From Micromonospora tulbaghiae (GTDB lineage: Bacteria > Actinomycetota > Actinomycetes > Mycobacteriales > Micromonosporaceae), in the NCBI RefSeq assembly GCF_900091605.1, contig NZ_FMCQ01000003.1, positions 494,495 to 558,494 on the forward strand: DNA of 64,000 bases, written 5' to 3'. How positions within the stretch are numbered: the stretch's first letter is position 1; the number at the start of each line of letters is the position of its first letter. The position numbers were made by a program, and so were the translations under genes. The notes under the pieces are model-generated. The model saw only the letters and a list, made by a program, of their open reading frames with translations. It searched no databases and was not told the origin of the DNA. This document shows positions 1 through 8,710 of this stretch, one piece after another.

Positions 1-642
1 TTCGCGCCGGGCCGGCTGATCCTGCACCGGAACGTGCGGCACGGCCGGATCGGCTGGGTCCGGTCGGCCCGCGTGGTCTCCGACGACGAGCGCGGCCTGC
101 TGCTCTGGGTGGCGCGGACAGCGCCCGTCGCCCATGAGGTGACGGCCGCCGGCCTGGGCATGCGGGCCGTGCCGTTCGCCGAGTGGGTGACGTCGTCCTA
201 CCGGCTCGCGCAGGGGCTGTGGAACGGGCCGCCGGTGCTGAAGTTCCTGCCCACGGGCGCGGCCCACTCGGTCTGGTGGTTCCGCGACGCGGCGGGCCGC
301 TTCAAGAACTGGTACGTCAACCTGGAGGAGCCCGGCGTCCGCTGGGACGACGGCGCGGTGGCCGGCGTCGACATGGTCGACCAGGATCTCGACGTGGTGG
401 TGTACCCGGACCTGAGCTGGGAGTGGAAGGACGAGGACGAGTTCGCCGAGCGGCTGGCGTTCCCGGAGCACTACTGGGTGGCCGACGAGAAGGCGGTACG
501 CGCCGAGGGCGAGCGGGTGATCCGGATCGCCGAGGCGGGCGAGTTCCCGTTCGACGGCACCTGGTGCGACTTCGTCCCACCTGCGGAATGGGACGTACCG
601 GACGAACTCCCCCCGGGCTGGGACCGCCCGCCGGTGCGCTGA
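1..642 (+). CDS. DUF402 domain protein, 5' end cut by window
   Basis: The frame is open from base 1, so the N-terminus lies outside the window; 213 residues are visible. The ending part WYVNLEEPGVRWDDG followed by DMVDQDLDVVVYPDLSWEWKDEDEF is the typical DUF402 signature, with conserved Asp/Glu residues that in FomD and the Staphylococcus Ntdp enzyme bind a divalent metal for nucleotide diphosphate hydrolysis. The family is a beta-barrel phosphohydrolase; the substrate here is unknown. It reads in the same direction as rpsP but is separated from it by a 242 bp gap holding a likely rpsP promoter, so it is probably a separate transcription unit. Confidence 0.8.
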   Translation, partial: FAPGRLILHRNVRHGRIGWVRSARVVSDDERGLLLWVARTAPVAHEVTAAGLGMRAVPFAEWVTSSYRLAQGLWNGPPVLKFLPTGAAHSVWWFRDAAGRFKNWYVNLEEPGVRWDDGAVAGVDMVDQDLDVVVYPDLSWEWKDEDEFAERLAFPEHYWVADEKAVRAEGERVIRIAEAGEFPFDGTWCDFVPPAEWDVPDELPPGWDRPPVR

Positions 643-719
643 ACCGGTGTCCTCCGTCACGGCCCGACCCGCCCCGGGCGTGATGTCCGGGTCCGGTGTG
701 AGAGTTCCGGGCCGCATCT

Positions 720-725
720 GGCAGA
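720..725 (+). promoter_or_regulatory. possible -10 of the rpsP operon
   Basis: CAGAAT lies 160 bp before the rpsP start in the 242 bp gap after the DUF402 gene. No convincing -35 hexamer is seen. The leader downstream contains a GC palindrome (GCCCGTACGGGC near 845-856) close to the AGGAG ribosome binding site. The rest of this gap shows nothing recognisable. Confidence 0.3.
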
Positions 726-884
726 ATGGACCGCTGGTATCCGGCGCGCGTCCGGCGCCCTCTAACCCGGGCGCGTCGCCAGTTCACCGAGCAGTCTCCG
801 GCCCAAACCCCACTGTGCCGGTCGGCGCTCACCCGCCACACCGCCCGTACGGGCCGGTGAGATCGCAACAGGAGCGAAACAACT

Positions 885-1346
885 GTGGCCGTAAAGATCC
901 GGCTCCTGCGGATGGGCAAGATCCGCAACCCGCAGTACCGCATCGTCATCGCCGACTCGCGCACCAAGCGTGACGGTCGCGCGATCGAGTTCGTCGGTGT
1001 GTACCAGCCGAAGGAAGACCCTTCGGTGATCGAGGTCAAGTCGGAGCGGGTCCAGTACTGGCTGTCGGTCGGCGCTCAGCCGAGCGAGGCCGTGCAGCGC
1101 CTGCTGGAGCTGACCGGTGACTGGCAGAAGTTCAAGGGCCTGCCGGCCCCGCCGCCGCTGAAGGTCGCCCCCGAGCGGGCCGACCGCAAGGCGGCGTACG
1201 AGGCCGAGGCGAAGGCCGCCGCCGGCGTGGCGGACACCCCGGCCAAGCCGGCCAAGAAGGCCGCGAAGCCGGAGGCCGCCAAGCCGGAGGCCGAGGCGCC
1301 GAAGGCCGAGGAGCAGACCGGTGCCGAGTCCGGCGAGCAGGCCTGA
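885..1346 (+). CDS. rpsP: 30S ribosomal protein S16
   Basis: Small-subunit ribosomal protein S16 (153 aa). The N-terminal 80 residues carry the family core: [19 protein letters not shown], then the [11 protein letters not shown] stretch and the [13 protein letters not shown] region. The remaining 70 residues are an Ala/Lys/Glu/Pro-rich tail, common in actinobacterial S16 and absent from the E. coli protein. The GTG start is preceded by CAGGAG at good spacing. It is the first gene of the rpsP-khpA-rimM-trmD block; the next gene follows after 1 nt, so they are almost certainly co-transcribed. Confidence 0.97.
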   Translation: MAVKIRLLRMGKIRNPQYRIVIADSRTKRDGRAIEFVGVYQPKEDPSVIEVKSERVQYWLSVGAQPSEAVQRLLELTGDWQKFKGLPAPPPLKVAPERADRKAAYEAEAKAAAGVADTPAKPAKKAAKPEAAKPEAEAPKAEEQTGAESGEQA

Positions 1347-1347
1347 C

Positions 1348-1581
1348 ATGGCGCTGCGTCCCGCCCTGGAGCACCTGGTCAAGGGGATCGTCGACCACCC
1401 GGACGACGTCCGGGTGCGCATGGTCGACTCGCGTCGGGGCAAGCGCCTCGAAGTCCGCGTGCACCCCGAGGACCTCGGCACGGTGATCGGGCGGTCCGGC
1501 CGGACCGCCAAGGCGCTGCGCCAGGTGATCGGCTCCATCGGCGGGCGTGGGGTACGCGTCGACATCGTCGACTCGTACTGA
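1348..1581 (+). CDS. khpA: KhpA-type KH-domain RNA-binding protein
   Basis: A 77-residue single KH-domain protein. The RNA-binding loop is GRSG (residues 48-51) inside VIGRSGRTAKALRQVI, followed by the C-terminal strand RGVRVDIVD. It matches the KhpA family (formerly YlqC/UPF0109), small RNA chaperones that pair with KhpB in Gram-positive bacteria. The ATG at 1348 sits 1 nt after the rpsP stop and is preferred to upstream GTG codons inside rpsP. The stop overlaps the rimM start by one base (TGATG), indicating translational coupling. Confidence 0.92.
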   Translation: MALRPALEHLVKGIVDHPDDVRVRMVDSRRGKRLEVRVHPEDLGTVIGRSGRTAKALRQVIGSIGGRGVRVDIVDSY

Positions 1582-2120
1582 TGCTTCTCGTCGTAGGCCG
1601 GATCGGTAAGCCGCACGGCATCCGCGGTGAGGTCACCGTGGAGGTGCGTACCGACGAGCCCGAAGCACGGTTCGCCCCCGGTTCGGTGTTGACCACCGAG
1701 CCGGGGGTCACCCCGTCGGAGCCCGGCGCCTGGCGGGTGCCGCCGACGCTCACCGTCGAGTCGGCCCGCTGGCACCAGGGGCGCCTGCTCGTCGTCTTCG
1801 AGGGCGTACTGGGCCGGGACGTCGCCGAGGCGCTGCGCAACACGCTGCTCGGCGTGGACAGCGCCGACGTCGCCCCGCCGGAGGACCCGGAGGAGTTCCA
1901 CGACCACCAGCTGGTCGGGCTCACCGTGGTCACCCGGGACGGGGAGCACGTGGGCGAGGTCACCCGCATCGACCACGCGCCCGCGTCCGACATGCTGGTG
2001 CTGCGGCGCCCCGAGGGGCGTGCCGCGCTGGTCCCGTTCGTCAAGGCGATCGTGCCCGAGGTGGATCTGGCCGGCGGTCGCGTCGTCGTCGACCTGCCCG
2101 GCGGCCTGCTCGACCTCTAG
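1581..2120 (+). CDS. rimM: ribosome maturation factor RimM
   Basis: 16S rRNA processing protein (179 aa) that helps assemble the 30S head around S19. The N-terminal RimM domain starts LLVVGRIGKPHGIRGEVTVEVRTDEPE, the family signature; the C-terminal PRC-barrel contains DHQLVGLTVVTRDGEHVGEVTRIDHAPASDMLV and ends VPFVKAIVPEVDLAGGRVVVDLPGGLLDL. The ATG overlaps the khpA stop by one base. Length is normal. Its place between khpA and trmD is the standard bacterial order. Confidence 0.96.
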   Translation: MLLVVGRIGKPHGIRGEVTVEVRTDEPEARFAPGSVLTTEPGVTPSEPGAWRVPPTLTVESARWHQGRLLVVFEGVLGRDVAEALRNTLLGVDSADVAPPEDPEEFHDHQLVGLTVVTRDGEHVGEVTRIDHAPASDMLVLRRPEGRAALVPFVKAIVPEVDLAGGRVVVDLPGGLLDL

Positions 2121-2147
2121 CTCTCGACCTCCGGCTGGAGCCACCGC

Positions 2148-2936
2148 ATGCGCGTCGACATCGTGTCGATCTTCCCCGAGTACTTCGCCCCGCTCGACCT
2201 GTCGCTCATCGGCAAGGCCCGGGCGAACGGCACGCTGCGGCTGGCCGTACACGATCTGCGGACCTGGACCCACGACGTGCACCGCACCGTCGACGACACG
2301 CCCTACGGCGGCGGTCCGGGCATGGTCATGCGTCCGGAGCCGTGGGGTGAGGCGCTGGACGCGCTGGCGCCCGGTGAGCTGAGCCCGGACGGGCACACGC
2401 TGCCCCGGCTGCTCGTGCCGTCGCCCGCGGGCGTCCCGTTCACCCAGGCCCTGGCGCACGAGCTGGCCGCCGAGTCGCACCTGCTGTTCGCCTGCGGCCG
2501 GTACGAGGGCATCGACCAGCGGGTGCTGGACCACGCCGCGACCCGGATGCCGGTGACCGAGGTCTCCCTCGGCGACTACGTGCTGTTCGGCGGCGAGGTG
2601 GCCGTGCTGGTGATCCTCGAGGCGGTCACCCGGCTGCTGCCCGGTGTGCTCGGCAACGCCGGGTCGCTGGACGAGGAGTCGCACGCGCACGGGCTGCTGG
2701 AGGCCCCCCTCTACACCAAGCCGGCGAGCTGGCGCGGGCTGGACGTGCCCGAGGTGCTGCGCTCCGGCGACCACGCCCGGATCGACCGCTGGCGGCGGGA
2801 CGAGTCGCTGCTGCGGACCGCCGCCCGGCGCCCCGACATGATCGGCGCGCTGAACCCGGAGACGCTCGACAAGCGGGACCGGGCGACGCTGGACCGGGGC
2901 GGATTTTCCTCGCCACCGGGGCATGTGGCAAAGTAG
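2148..2936 (+). CDS. trmD: tRNA (guanine37-N1)-methyltransferase
   Basis: SpoU-TrmD class knotted methyltransferase (262 aa) that makes m1G37 next to the anticodon and prevents +1 frameshifting. Visible motifs: [13 protein letters not shown] at the N-terminus, the [13 protein letters not shown] loop, [13 protein letters not shown] and [14 protein letters not shown] of the trefoil-knot SAM site, and [21 protein letters not shown] in the tRNA-binding C-terminal domain. It starts 28 nt after rimM and is probably in the same transcript. Confidence 0.97.
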   Translation: MRVDIVSIFPEYFAPLDLSLIGKARANGTLRLAVHDLRTWTHDVHRTVDDTPYGGGPGMVMRPEPWGEALDALAPGELSPDGHTLPRLLVPSPAGVPFTQALAHELAAESHLLFACGRYEGIDQRVLDHAATRMPVTEVSLGDYVLFGGEVAVLVILEAVTRLLPGVLGNAGSLDEESHAHGLLEAPLYTKPASWRGLDVPEVLRSGDHARIDRWRRDESLLRTAARRPDMIGALNPETLDKRDRATLDRGGFSSPPGHVAK

Positions 2937-3079
2937 AGGGGTTGCCGCATCCGTCCACGCCGTGGGCGGTTGCGAGGACCCTCGACCGGGGCCGGCCTCG
3001 CCGGTCACCACCCGGGGGTCAGAATCACCCGTTCGCGCATCGACTGACGATGCGCCGTGAGCCTCACGAGGACGCAGCG

Positions 3080-3439
3080 ATGAACATCCTGGACGCCCTT
3101 GACGCCCAGTCGAAGCGTACCGACCTGCCCGACTTCCGTGCCGGTGACACCGTCAAGGTGCACGCGCGAGTCGTCGAGGGCGCCCGGTCCCGGGTCCAGA
3201 TCTTCCAGGGCGTCGTCATCCGCCGCCAGGGTGACGGTCTGCGCGAGACCTTCTCGGTCCGCAAGGTCAGCTTCGGCGTCGGCGTGGAGCGGACCTACCC
3301 GCTCAACGGCCCCGGCATCGACCGGATCGAGGTCGTGACCCGCGGTGACGTGCGTCGCGCCAAGCTCTACTACCTGCGCGAGCTGCGGGGCAAGAAGGCC
3401 AAGATCAAGGAGCTGCGGGAGAAGCAGCCGGCGAACTGA
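3080..3439 (+). CDS. rplS: 50S ribosomal protein L19
   Basis: Large-subunit ribosomal protein L19 (119 aa), located at the 30S-50S interface. Core motifs are [51 protein letters not shown] and [17 protein letters not shown], all typical. The ATG at 3080 gives the normal family length; upstream in-frame codons would add 46 residues with no L19 similarity. A 143 bp gap after trmD may hold an extra promoter. A strong terminator hairpin follows at 3538-3582. Confidence 0.97.
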   Translation: MNILDALDAQSKRTDLPDFRAGDTVKVHARVVEGARSRVQIFQGVVIRRQGDGLRETFSVRKVSFGVGVERTYPLNGPGIDRIEVVTRGDVRRAKLYYLRELRGKKAKIKELREKQPAN

Positions 3440-3537
3440 TTCTCGTTCGCCACGCCGCCCGAGCTGCGCGGATGTCGTATCGACCAGATCGCACTACCCT
3501 GGTCGGTACGGGCGCAGCCGGACGGTGCGAAACGGTC

Positions 3538-3582
3538 CACTACCGCCCGTGGGGTCTCCGAGGGGACTCCCGGGCGGTAGTG
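3538..3582 (+). terminator. hairpin after rplS
   Basis: Perfect 12 bp inverted repeat, CACTACCGCCCG at 3538-3549 with CGGGCGGTAGTG at 3571-3582, loop 21 nt. There is no long T-run, as is usual for terminators in high-GC actinomycetes. It sits between rplS and the lepB pair and could also lie in the lepB leader. Confidence 0.6.
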
Positions 3583-3607
3583 TCGTTTCCGCGGACCGGA
3601 GAGTGGC

Positions 3608-4489
3608 ATGGTGCAGATGGTTGACGAGGACGGTGCCGTCGATCCCTGGCGCCGGCGGGCCCGCCGTGGCCGCCGCCAGATGCCGCTCTGGCAGGAGTTG
3701 CCGCTGCTGCTGATCGTGGCGTTCTGCCTCGCCGTGCTGATCCGTACGTTCCTGCTCCAGGCGTTCTTCATCCCCTCCGGGTCGATGGAGAACACGCTGC
3801 TCGTCGGCGACCGGGTGCTCGTCAACAAGGTCGTCTACGACGTCCGCGACCCGGTCCGCGGCGAGGTCGTGGTGTTCCGGGGCACCGACCGTTGGGTCGC
3901 CCAGGAGGCGCCCGCGCCGCCGGCCAACTTCGCCGGCCGGGTCGGCCGTACGCTCGGCGACCTGGTGGGCGTCAGCCGCCCCGGCGAGAAGGACTTCATC
4001 AAGCGCGTCATCGGCGTGCCCGGCGACAAGATCTGGTGCTGCGACGACGGCCGGGTGGTGGTCAACGGGGTGCCGCTGGACGAGCAGGCGTACGTTTCCG
4101 AGGACTCCCCGGTCGAGCTGCCGCCCAATCCCAAGGAGTGCCGGTCCCGGCAGTTCACCGAGGTGGTGGTGCCGCCGGGGCAGATCTTCGTGATGGGTGA
4201 CCACCGGCTGGTCTCGCAGGACGCCCGATGTCAGGGGCCGGTGCCGATCGAGAACGTGGTCGGCCGCGCCTTCATGATCGTCTGGCCGTCGCAGCGGTGG
4301 ACCAGTCTGCCCGTACCGGAGACGTTCACCAGCGTGCCCCGCGCGGATGCCGCGCCCGCGGGGCCGGTGCCGGTGGATCCCGACCCGGTCGGCGGCGTCG
4401 TCCTGATCCTCCCGGTCGCGGCGACGCTCACCGTTCTGGCGGGTTCGGGGCGACCGCGCCGTACCCGGCGACGTAGGCTCCTCCCGTGA
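3608..4489 (+). CDS. lepB: signal peptidase I (first copy)
   Basis: Membrane-bound serine protease of family S26 (293 aa) that removes signal peptides on the outer face of the membrane. Residues 31-52 form the N-terminal membrane anchor; the catalytic Ser59 is in IPSGSMENTL and the general-base Lys132 in FIKRVIGVPGDK, with the conserved MGDHR box later. A Pro/Val-rich tail and a second hydrophobic stretch (GGVVLILPVAATLTVLAG) precede a basic end, suggesting a C-terminal membrane anchor that the second copy lacks. GGAGAG lies upstream of the ATG. The stop overlaps the next lepB by 4 nt (GTGA). Confidence 0.94.
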   Translation: MVQMVDEDGAVDPWRRRARRGRRQMPLWQELPLLLIVAFCLAVLIRTFLLQAFFIPSGSMENTLLVGDRVLVNKVVYDVRDPVRGEVVVFRGTDRWVAQEAPAPPANFAGRVGRTLGDLVGVSRPGEKDFIKRVIGVPGDKIWCCDDGRVVVNGVPLDEQAYVSEDSPVELPPNPKECRSRQFTEVVVPPGQIFVMGDHRLVSQDARCQGPVPIENVVGRAFMIVWPSQRWTSLPVPETFTSVPRADAAPAGPVPVDPDPVGGVVLILPVAATLTVLAGSGRPRRTRRRRLLP

Positions 4490-5118
4490 TCGACGAGCAG
4501 ACCGAGAAGCCCCGCAGCTCCTTCTGGAAGGAGCTGCCCATCCTCCTGGGCGTGGCGATCCTGGTCGCGGTGCTGGTGCGTGCCTTCGTGCTGCAGACCT
4601 TCTTCATCCCGTCGCCGTCCATGGAGAACACCCTCAAGATCGACGATCGGGTGCTTGTCAACAAGCTGGTCTACGACTTCCGCTCGCCGCACCGGGGCGA
4701 GGTGATCGTCTTCAAGGCGCCCACCGAGTGGAGCGGCAACCCCGACGGCGAGGACTTCATCAAGCGGGTGATCGGCGTCGGCGGCGATCACGTGGTCTGC
4801 TGCGACCGCACCGGTGGTCAGGAGCGGCTGGTCATCAACGGCAAGCCGATCGACGAGCCGTTCATCTTCCCCGGCAACAAGCCCGCCGACCAGGACTTCG
4901 ACGTCACGGTGCCGAAGGGGCGCCTGTGGGTCATGGGTGACCACCGGGAGGCGTCCGGCGACTCGCTGGAGCACTGGCAGCAGTCGGGCGAGGACATCGA
5001 CGTCGCCACCATCCCCGAGGGCGAGGTCGTCGGCCGGGCCTTCACCATCTTCTGGCCGGTCAGCCGCGCGACCTGGCTCAGCGTCCCCGAGCAGTTCGAC
5101 GGGATCCCCAATCCCTGA
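4486..5118 (+). CDS. lepB: signal peptidase I (second copy)
   Basis: Second S26 signal peptidase (210 aa), translationally coupled to the first through a GTGA overlap. It has one N-terminal membrane segment (residues 17-38), catalytic Ser45 in IPSPSMENTL, Lys93 in FIKRVIGVGGDH and the MGDHREASGDS box. It is shorter than its neighbour because it lacks the C-terminal hydrophobic tail. The pair looks like a tandem duplication with divergence; multiple type I signal peptidases are normal in streptomycetes and relatives, where they may differ in substrate preference. Confidence 0.93.
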   Translation: MIDEQTEKPRSSFWKELPILLGVAILVAVLVRAFVLQTFFIPSPSMENTLKIDDRVLVNKLVYDFRSPHRGEVIVFKAPTEWSGNPDGEDFIKRVIGVGGDHVVCCDRTGGQERLVINGKPIDEPFIFPGNKPADQDFDVTVPKGRLWVMGDHREASGDSLEHWQQSGEDIDVATIPEGEVVGRAFTIFWPVSRATWLSVPEQFDGIPNP

Positions 5119-5208
5119 GCAGGCCCGCGCCACGCGCCGGCACGCCGGTCCCGCCTCGGCGGCGGGACGGCGTGGTCGTTCGTCGCAGGCGTCTGGCAGG
5201 CTGGTGCG

Positions 5209-5676
5209 GTGACCGTCTACACCCCTCGTCGCGCGGCCCGGGTGCTGCTGGTCGACGCGTCCGACCGGGTGCTGCTCTTCCAGGGCAGTGATCCGGCCCG
5301 GCCGGGTCACCGCTACTGGTTCACCCCCGGCGGCGGGCTCGACCCGGGGGAGTCCCCGGCCGACGGCGCCGCCCGGGAGCTGGCCGAGGAGACCGGCCTG
5401 CGGCTGGCTCCGGCCGAGCTGGGCGCGCCGGTCTGGTCGGAGACCGTCGAGTTCCCGTTCGACGGCGTCTGGTACCGCCAGGATCAGCAGTTCTACCTGG
5501 TCCGGGTGACGGGCTGGGAGGTCGACACGGCCGGCTTCAACGACGTCGAACGGGCGAGCGTGCACGGGCACCGCTGGTGGCCGGTCGCCGAGCTGGCCGC
5601 CTCCGCGGAGCGCTACTACCCGCCGGACCTGCCCGGCCGGCTCGGCGCCGTGCTGACGGGAGGCGGCGCATGCTGA
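5209..5676 (+). CDS. NUDIX hydrolase
   Basis: NUDIX-fold pyrophosphohydrolase (155 aa). The Nudix box reads GGLDPGESPADGAARELAEETGL, matching GX5EX7REUXEEXGU and supplying the metal-binding glutamates. The substrate cannot be told from sequence. The GTG start lies 6 nt after CAGGCT (5197-5202), a likely -10 element, so the mRNA may be leaderless; no ribosome binding site is visible. The stop overlaps the rnhB start by 7 nt, so the two genes are probably co-transcribed. Confidence 0.88.
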   Translation: MTVYTPRRAARVLLVDASDRVLLFQGSDPARPGHRYWFTPGGGLDPGESPADGAARELAEETGLRLAPAELGAPVWSETVEFPFDGVWYRQDQQFYLVRVTGWEVDTAGFNDVERASVHGHRWWPVAELAASAERYYPPDLPGRLGAVLTGGGAC

Positions 5677-6551
5677 CCCCGCCGCGCACCGTGGTGCGCC
5701 GCGACGGGGGCCTCTACGCGCTGGAGCGGGCCCTGCAACGGCGCGGCTTCCGGCACGTGGCGGGCGCCGACGAGGCCGGTCGAGGCGCCTGCGCCGGGCC
5801 GCTCGTGGCCGCCGCCGCGATCCTGCCCGAGGGCCGGCGCGGCGAGATCGACGAGCTGGCCGACTCGAAGCTGCTCACCCCCGCAGCCCGCGAGCGTGTC
5901 TACGACGAGGTGGTGGCACGGGCGCTGGCGTACGCCGTGGTGGTCATCCCGGCCGAGGAGGTGGACGCCCGCGGGCTGCACGTGTGCAACCTCGCCGCGA
6001 TGCGCCGGGCGCTCGCCTCGCTCACCACCCGCCCGGAGTACGTGCTGACCGACGGCTTCGGCGTCGACGGGCTGGACGTGCCGGGCCTGGCGGTCTGGAA
6101 GGGCGACCGGGTGGCCGCATGTGTGGCGGCGGCGAGCGTGCTGGCCAAGGTCACCCGGGACCGGATCATGGTGGAACTGGACGGGCGGTTCCCCGGCTAC
6201 GGCTTCGCCGAGCACAAGGGCTACATCACCGCCGAGCACAGCGCCGCCCTGCGCACGCTCGGGCCCTGCCGGGAACACCGCTTCTCGTACGTGAACGTGG
6301 CCACCGTCTCCGGACGGGACGGTCGGCCTCCCCGCGCCCGCCGCCCGGCGGGCGACGGCGCCGGTACGGCGCCACCCGAGCCCGCGGCCGGGCTGCCGGG
6401 TCTCGGGCCCGGCGCGTTCGCCGGCCGCCCGGACGAGCCGATGGGGCACTGCGGCGCGTCAGGGGGTACCGTCGGCGTGGCGTTGGGCGAGCAGCCGCGA
6501 CCTCCGGCGCCGGTGGGGGAAGATGTGGTCATGGAAGGCGGAGTGCGATGA
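5670..6551 (+). CDS. rnhB: ribonuclease HII with long C-terminal tail
   Basis: Cleaves RNA in RNA-DNA hybrids and excises misincorporated ribonucleotides. The catalytic core has GADEAGRGACAGPLVAAAAIL, the LADSKLLTPAARE helix, LTDGFGVDG and ASVLAKVTRDRIM, covering the DEDD acidic residues. The protein is 293 aa; the family core ends near YVNVATVSG, and the last 80 residues are a Pro/Gly/Ala-rich tail with no recognisable fold. The ATG at 5670 overlaps the NUDIX stop; the TGA overlaps the DUF2469 start (ATGA). Confidence 0.93.
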   Translation: MLTPPRTVVRRDGGLYALERALQRRGFRHVAGADEAGRGACAGPLVAAAAILPEGRRGEIDELADSKLLTPAARERVYDEVVARALAYAVVVIPAEEVDARGLHVCNLAAMRRALASLTTRPEYVLTDGFGVDGLDVPGLAVWKGDRVAACVAAASVLAKVTRDRIMVELDGRFPGYGFAEHKGYITAEHSAALRTLGPCREHRFSYVNVATVSGRDGRPPRARRPAGDGAGTAPPEPAAGLPGLGPGAFAGRPDEPMGHCGASGGTVGVALGEQPRPPAPVGEDVVMEGGVR

Positions 6552-6871
6552 GCGCGGAAGATCTCGAAAAGTACGAGACCGAGATGGAGCTGCAGCTCTA
6601 CCGGGAGTACCGGGACATCGTCCGCCAGTTCTCCTACGTGGTGGAGACCGAGCGCCGTTTCTACCTGGCCAACCAGGTCGACCTGCACGTGCGCAACTCC
6701 GACGGCGAGGTCTACTTCGAGGTCGAGATGCACGACGCCTGGGTGTGGGACATGTACCGCCCTGCCCGTTTCGTCAAGAATGTTCGAGTGATGACGTTCA
6801 AGGACGTCAATGTGGAAGAGCTCGAAAAGCCCGACATCTCGCTTCCTGCAGATTCCGGATTCGGGAGCTGA
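6548..6871 (+). CDS. DUF2469 family protein
   Basis: A 107-residue acidic protein of the actinobacterial DUF2469 family, found next to rnhB and lepB across the phylum (for example M. tuberculosis Rv2901c). Its function is unknown. The sequence MSAEDLEKYETEMELQLYREYRD begins with a charged helix, followed by RRFYLANQVDLHVR and an aromatic stretch HDAWVWDMYRPARF. Codon use resembles its neighbours. It starts inside the rnhB stop (ATGA). Confidence 0.9.
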   Translation: MSAEDLEKYETEMELQLYREYRDIVRQFSYVVETERRFYLANQVDLHVRNSDGEVYFEVEMHDAWVWDMYRPARFVKNVRVMTFKDVNVEELEKPDISLPADSGFGS

Positions 6872-6896
6872 CCACAGGCGGCTGACCGCCCCCGGA

Positions 6897-8003
6897 TCAC
6901 TCCGCCGGCACGACCACCTCGACCCGCTGCACCAGGTTGTTCGCGAACCCGCCCCGGTTCCACGGCTGCTCGACCGGCTGGGTACGCCCCGACGCGTCGG
7001 TCGCCCGGGCGCCGAGCACGTGCCGCCCCGGCGTCGCCGTCCAGCTCACCGACCATCCGCGCCACGCCCACTCGCCCCCGGCCGGCTCGTCCAGGACCGC
7101 GGGCGTCCACGTCCCGCCGCCGTCCACCGTCACCTCGACCGAGGTCACCGGCGCGTGGCCGGACCAGGCGCGGCCGTCCAGAGTGCACGGTCCCGGACGC
7201 AGCACCCGGGTGCGGGACATGAAGTCCGGGAACCCGGGCGGACGCACCAGCGCACGCGGCTCGATCCGGGTCACCGGTACGCCCGGGTCGTCGGCGTCGC
7301 GCCGCAGCCGGTAAGCCACCGCGTTCTGGTAGCCGTCGAACGGCTCGGTCGTCACAGTGATGTCGCGCAGCCACTTCACGTGCGCCATGCCGTACCAGCC
7401 GGGCACGATCAGGCGCAGCGGCGCGCCGTGCTGCGGCAGCAGCGGAGCGCCGTTCATCTCGTACGCCAGGAGCACCTCCTCGCGCAGCGCGTCGGCAATC
7501 GGCAGCGCCCGCTGGTAGTCCTGCTCGACGCCGCGCTCCACCCCGTGGTCCGCGCCGGTGAACACCACGTCCACCGCGTCGCCGGACAGGCCGGCCTCGC
7601 GCAGCAGCGGGGCCAGCGGCGTACCGGTCCACTCGGCGTTGCCCACGGCCTCCACCAGCCAGGGCTGGCTGACCGGACGGGGGTGCAGCAGCGCCCGGCC
7701 GTTACCAGCGCACTCCAACGTGACCCGGTGGGTCACCCGGGGCCGGTCGCGCAGCGCCGCCAGGTCCAGCCGCAGTGGACGCTCGACCGCGCCGGACACG
7801 TTCAGTGCGTACGCGGCCGGGTCGACGTCCGGGATGTCGTAGTGGATGAGCAGGTAGTGCAGGCCCGCCGGGGTCACGTCGTACCGCAACGCCTCCAGCG
7901 GGATGCCGTGGTTGCGCGCGGCGAGCTGAAGCTCCTCGGCGCTGATCGCCTCGTCCGGCCCGGCCACCCGGGAGGGCCGGCTGACGTCGTCCACAGTGGT
8001 CAT
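6897..8003 (-). CDS. molybdopterin-dependent oxidoreductase, sulfite-oxidase fold
   Basis: Oxidoreductase (368 aa) of the sulfite oxidase family. Molybdenum is expected to be bound by Cys98 in TLECAGNGR, followed by the cofactor pocket (WTGTPLAPLL, VVFTGADHG) and the LRLIVPGWYGMAHVKWL stretch; the C-terminal 120 residues form the Mo-co dimerisation domain (SVEVTVDGGGTWTPA). There is no signal peptide, so it appears cytoplasmic. The ATG overlaps the stop of the upstream methyltransferase by 4 nt. Substrate unknown: sulfite or a methionine-sulfoxide-like compound are possibilities. Confidence 0.87.
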   Translation of the reverse strand: MTTVDDVSRPSRVAGPDEAISAEELQLAARNHGIPLEALRYDVTPAGLHYLLIHYDIPDVDPAAYALNVSGAVERPLRLDLAALRDRPRVTHRVTLECAGNGRALLHPRPVSQPWLVEAVGNAEWTGTPLAPLLREAGLSGDAVDVVFTGADHGVERGVEQDYQRALPIADALREEVLLAYEMNGAPLLPQHGAPLRLIVPGWYGMAHVKWLRDITVTTEPFDGYQNAVAYRLRRDADDPGVPVTRIEPRALVRPPGFPDFMSRTRVLRPGPCTLDGRAWSGHAPVTSVEVTVDGGGTWTPAVLDEPAGGEWAWRGWSVSWTATPGRHVLGARATDASGRTQPVEQPWNRGGFANNLVQRVEVVVPAE

Positions 8004-8659
8004 GGCTGCTCCGTCCGCTCCAGCACGTCGTAGCCCACGAACTCGAACATCCGCGCGCCCGGTGCCAGCGGGCGGGGCGTGCCGGTGAAGCGGTGCGCGC
8101 CGACGCCCACACCGTCGGCCGGGCTGTTCACCGCGACCGGCTCGAAGCCCTCCTCGGCGAACCACTCGCAGATGACCGGCACCAGGTCCGGCTCGCGCCG
8201 GTGCCGCGTCCACAGCACCGTGCCGCCGGTGGCGCAGAGCGAGGCACAGTGCCGCACCGTGGCCCGGATGTCGTCGTCGCCGATGTTGCCGAAGACGCCG
8301 CACACCAGCACCAGATCCGCCGGGGCCAGGTCGGCGTACCGGTCGGTCAGCGAGGCGTCCCCGGTCACCACCTCCACGCCGGTGAGCCCCGCGTCGGCGG
8401 CGGCGCGGCGTGCCAGGTCGGCGTTGCGCGGATCCAGTTCGACCAGGCGGGCGGTCACGTCGCCGCCCCGGGCATGGGCGGCCAGCACCGGGATCAGGTC
8501 GCGGCCCTGACCCGCGCAGAGACTCAGCGCGCGCAGCGGACCGGGCGGCGCCGCGTCCAGCGCGTCGGCGACGCGCTGCCGCACCTCGGCGAGTCGCCGG
8601 GCCAGTGCGGACTCGGGCTGGTCGTAGTCGCTGTGCCAGGCGTACCAGTCCTTCGTCAC
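8000..8659 (-). CDS. class I SAM-dependent methyltransferase
   Basis: Predicted methyltransferase (219 aa). The SAM motif I is LRALSLCAGQGRDLIPVL, followed by the acidic ribose-binding residue in VTARLVELDPRNADLA and the motif DLVLVCGVFGNIGDDD. The C-terminus, HRFTGTPRPLAPGARMFEFVGYD, is typical of a small actinobacterial methyltransferase family of unknown substrate. The GTG start lies close to the pair of DnaA-box-like sequences at 8711-8737. It is the first gene of a two-gene operon with the molybdoenzyme. Confidence 0.82.
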   Translation of the reverse strand: MTKDWYAWHSDYDQPESALARRLAEVRQRVADALDAAPPGPLRALSLCAGQGRDLIPVLAAHARGGDVTARLVELDPRNADLARRAAADAGLTGVEVVTGDASLTDRYADLAPADLVLVCGVFGNIGDDDIRATVRHCASLCATGGTVLWTRHRREPDLVPVICEWFAEEGFEPVAVNSPADGVGVGAHRFTGTPRPLAPGARMFEFVGYDVLERTEQP

Positions 8660-8710
8660 CCGGCCAGCATAGGCGTCCGGGCCGTAGCAGATCGGCCCCG
8701 ATTTCGGCGC

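Noticed and set aside
762..3011. 749-codon open frame on the minus strand opposite rpsP-trmD
   Set aside because: It runs antisense to four well-conserved genes, has the composition expected from high-GC antisense frames and shows no domain.
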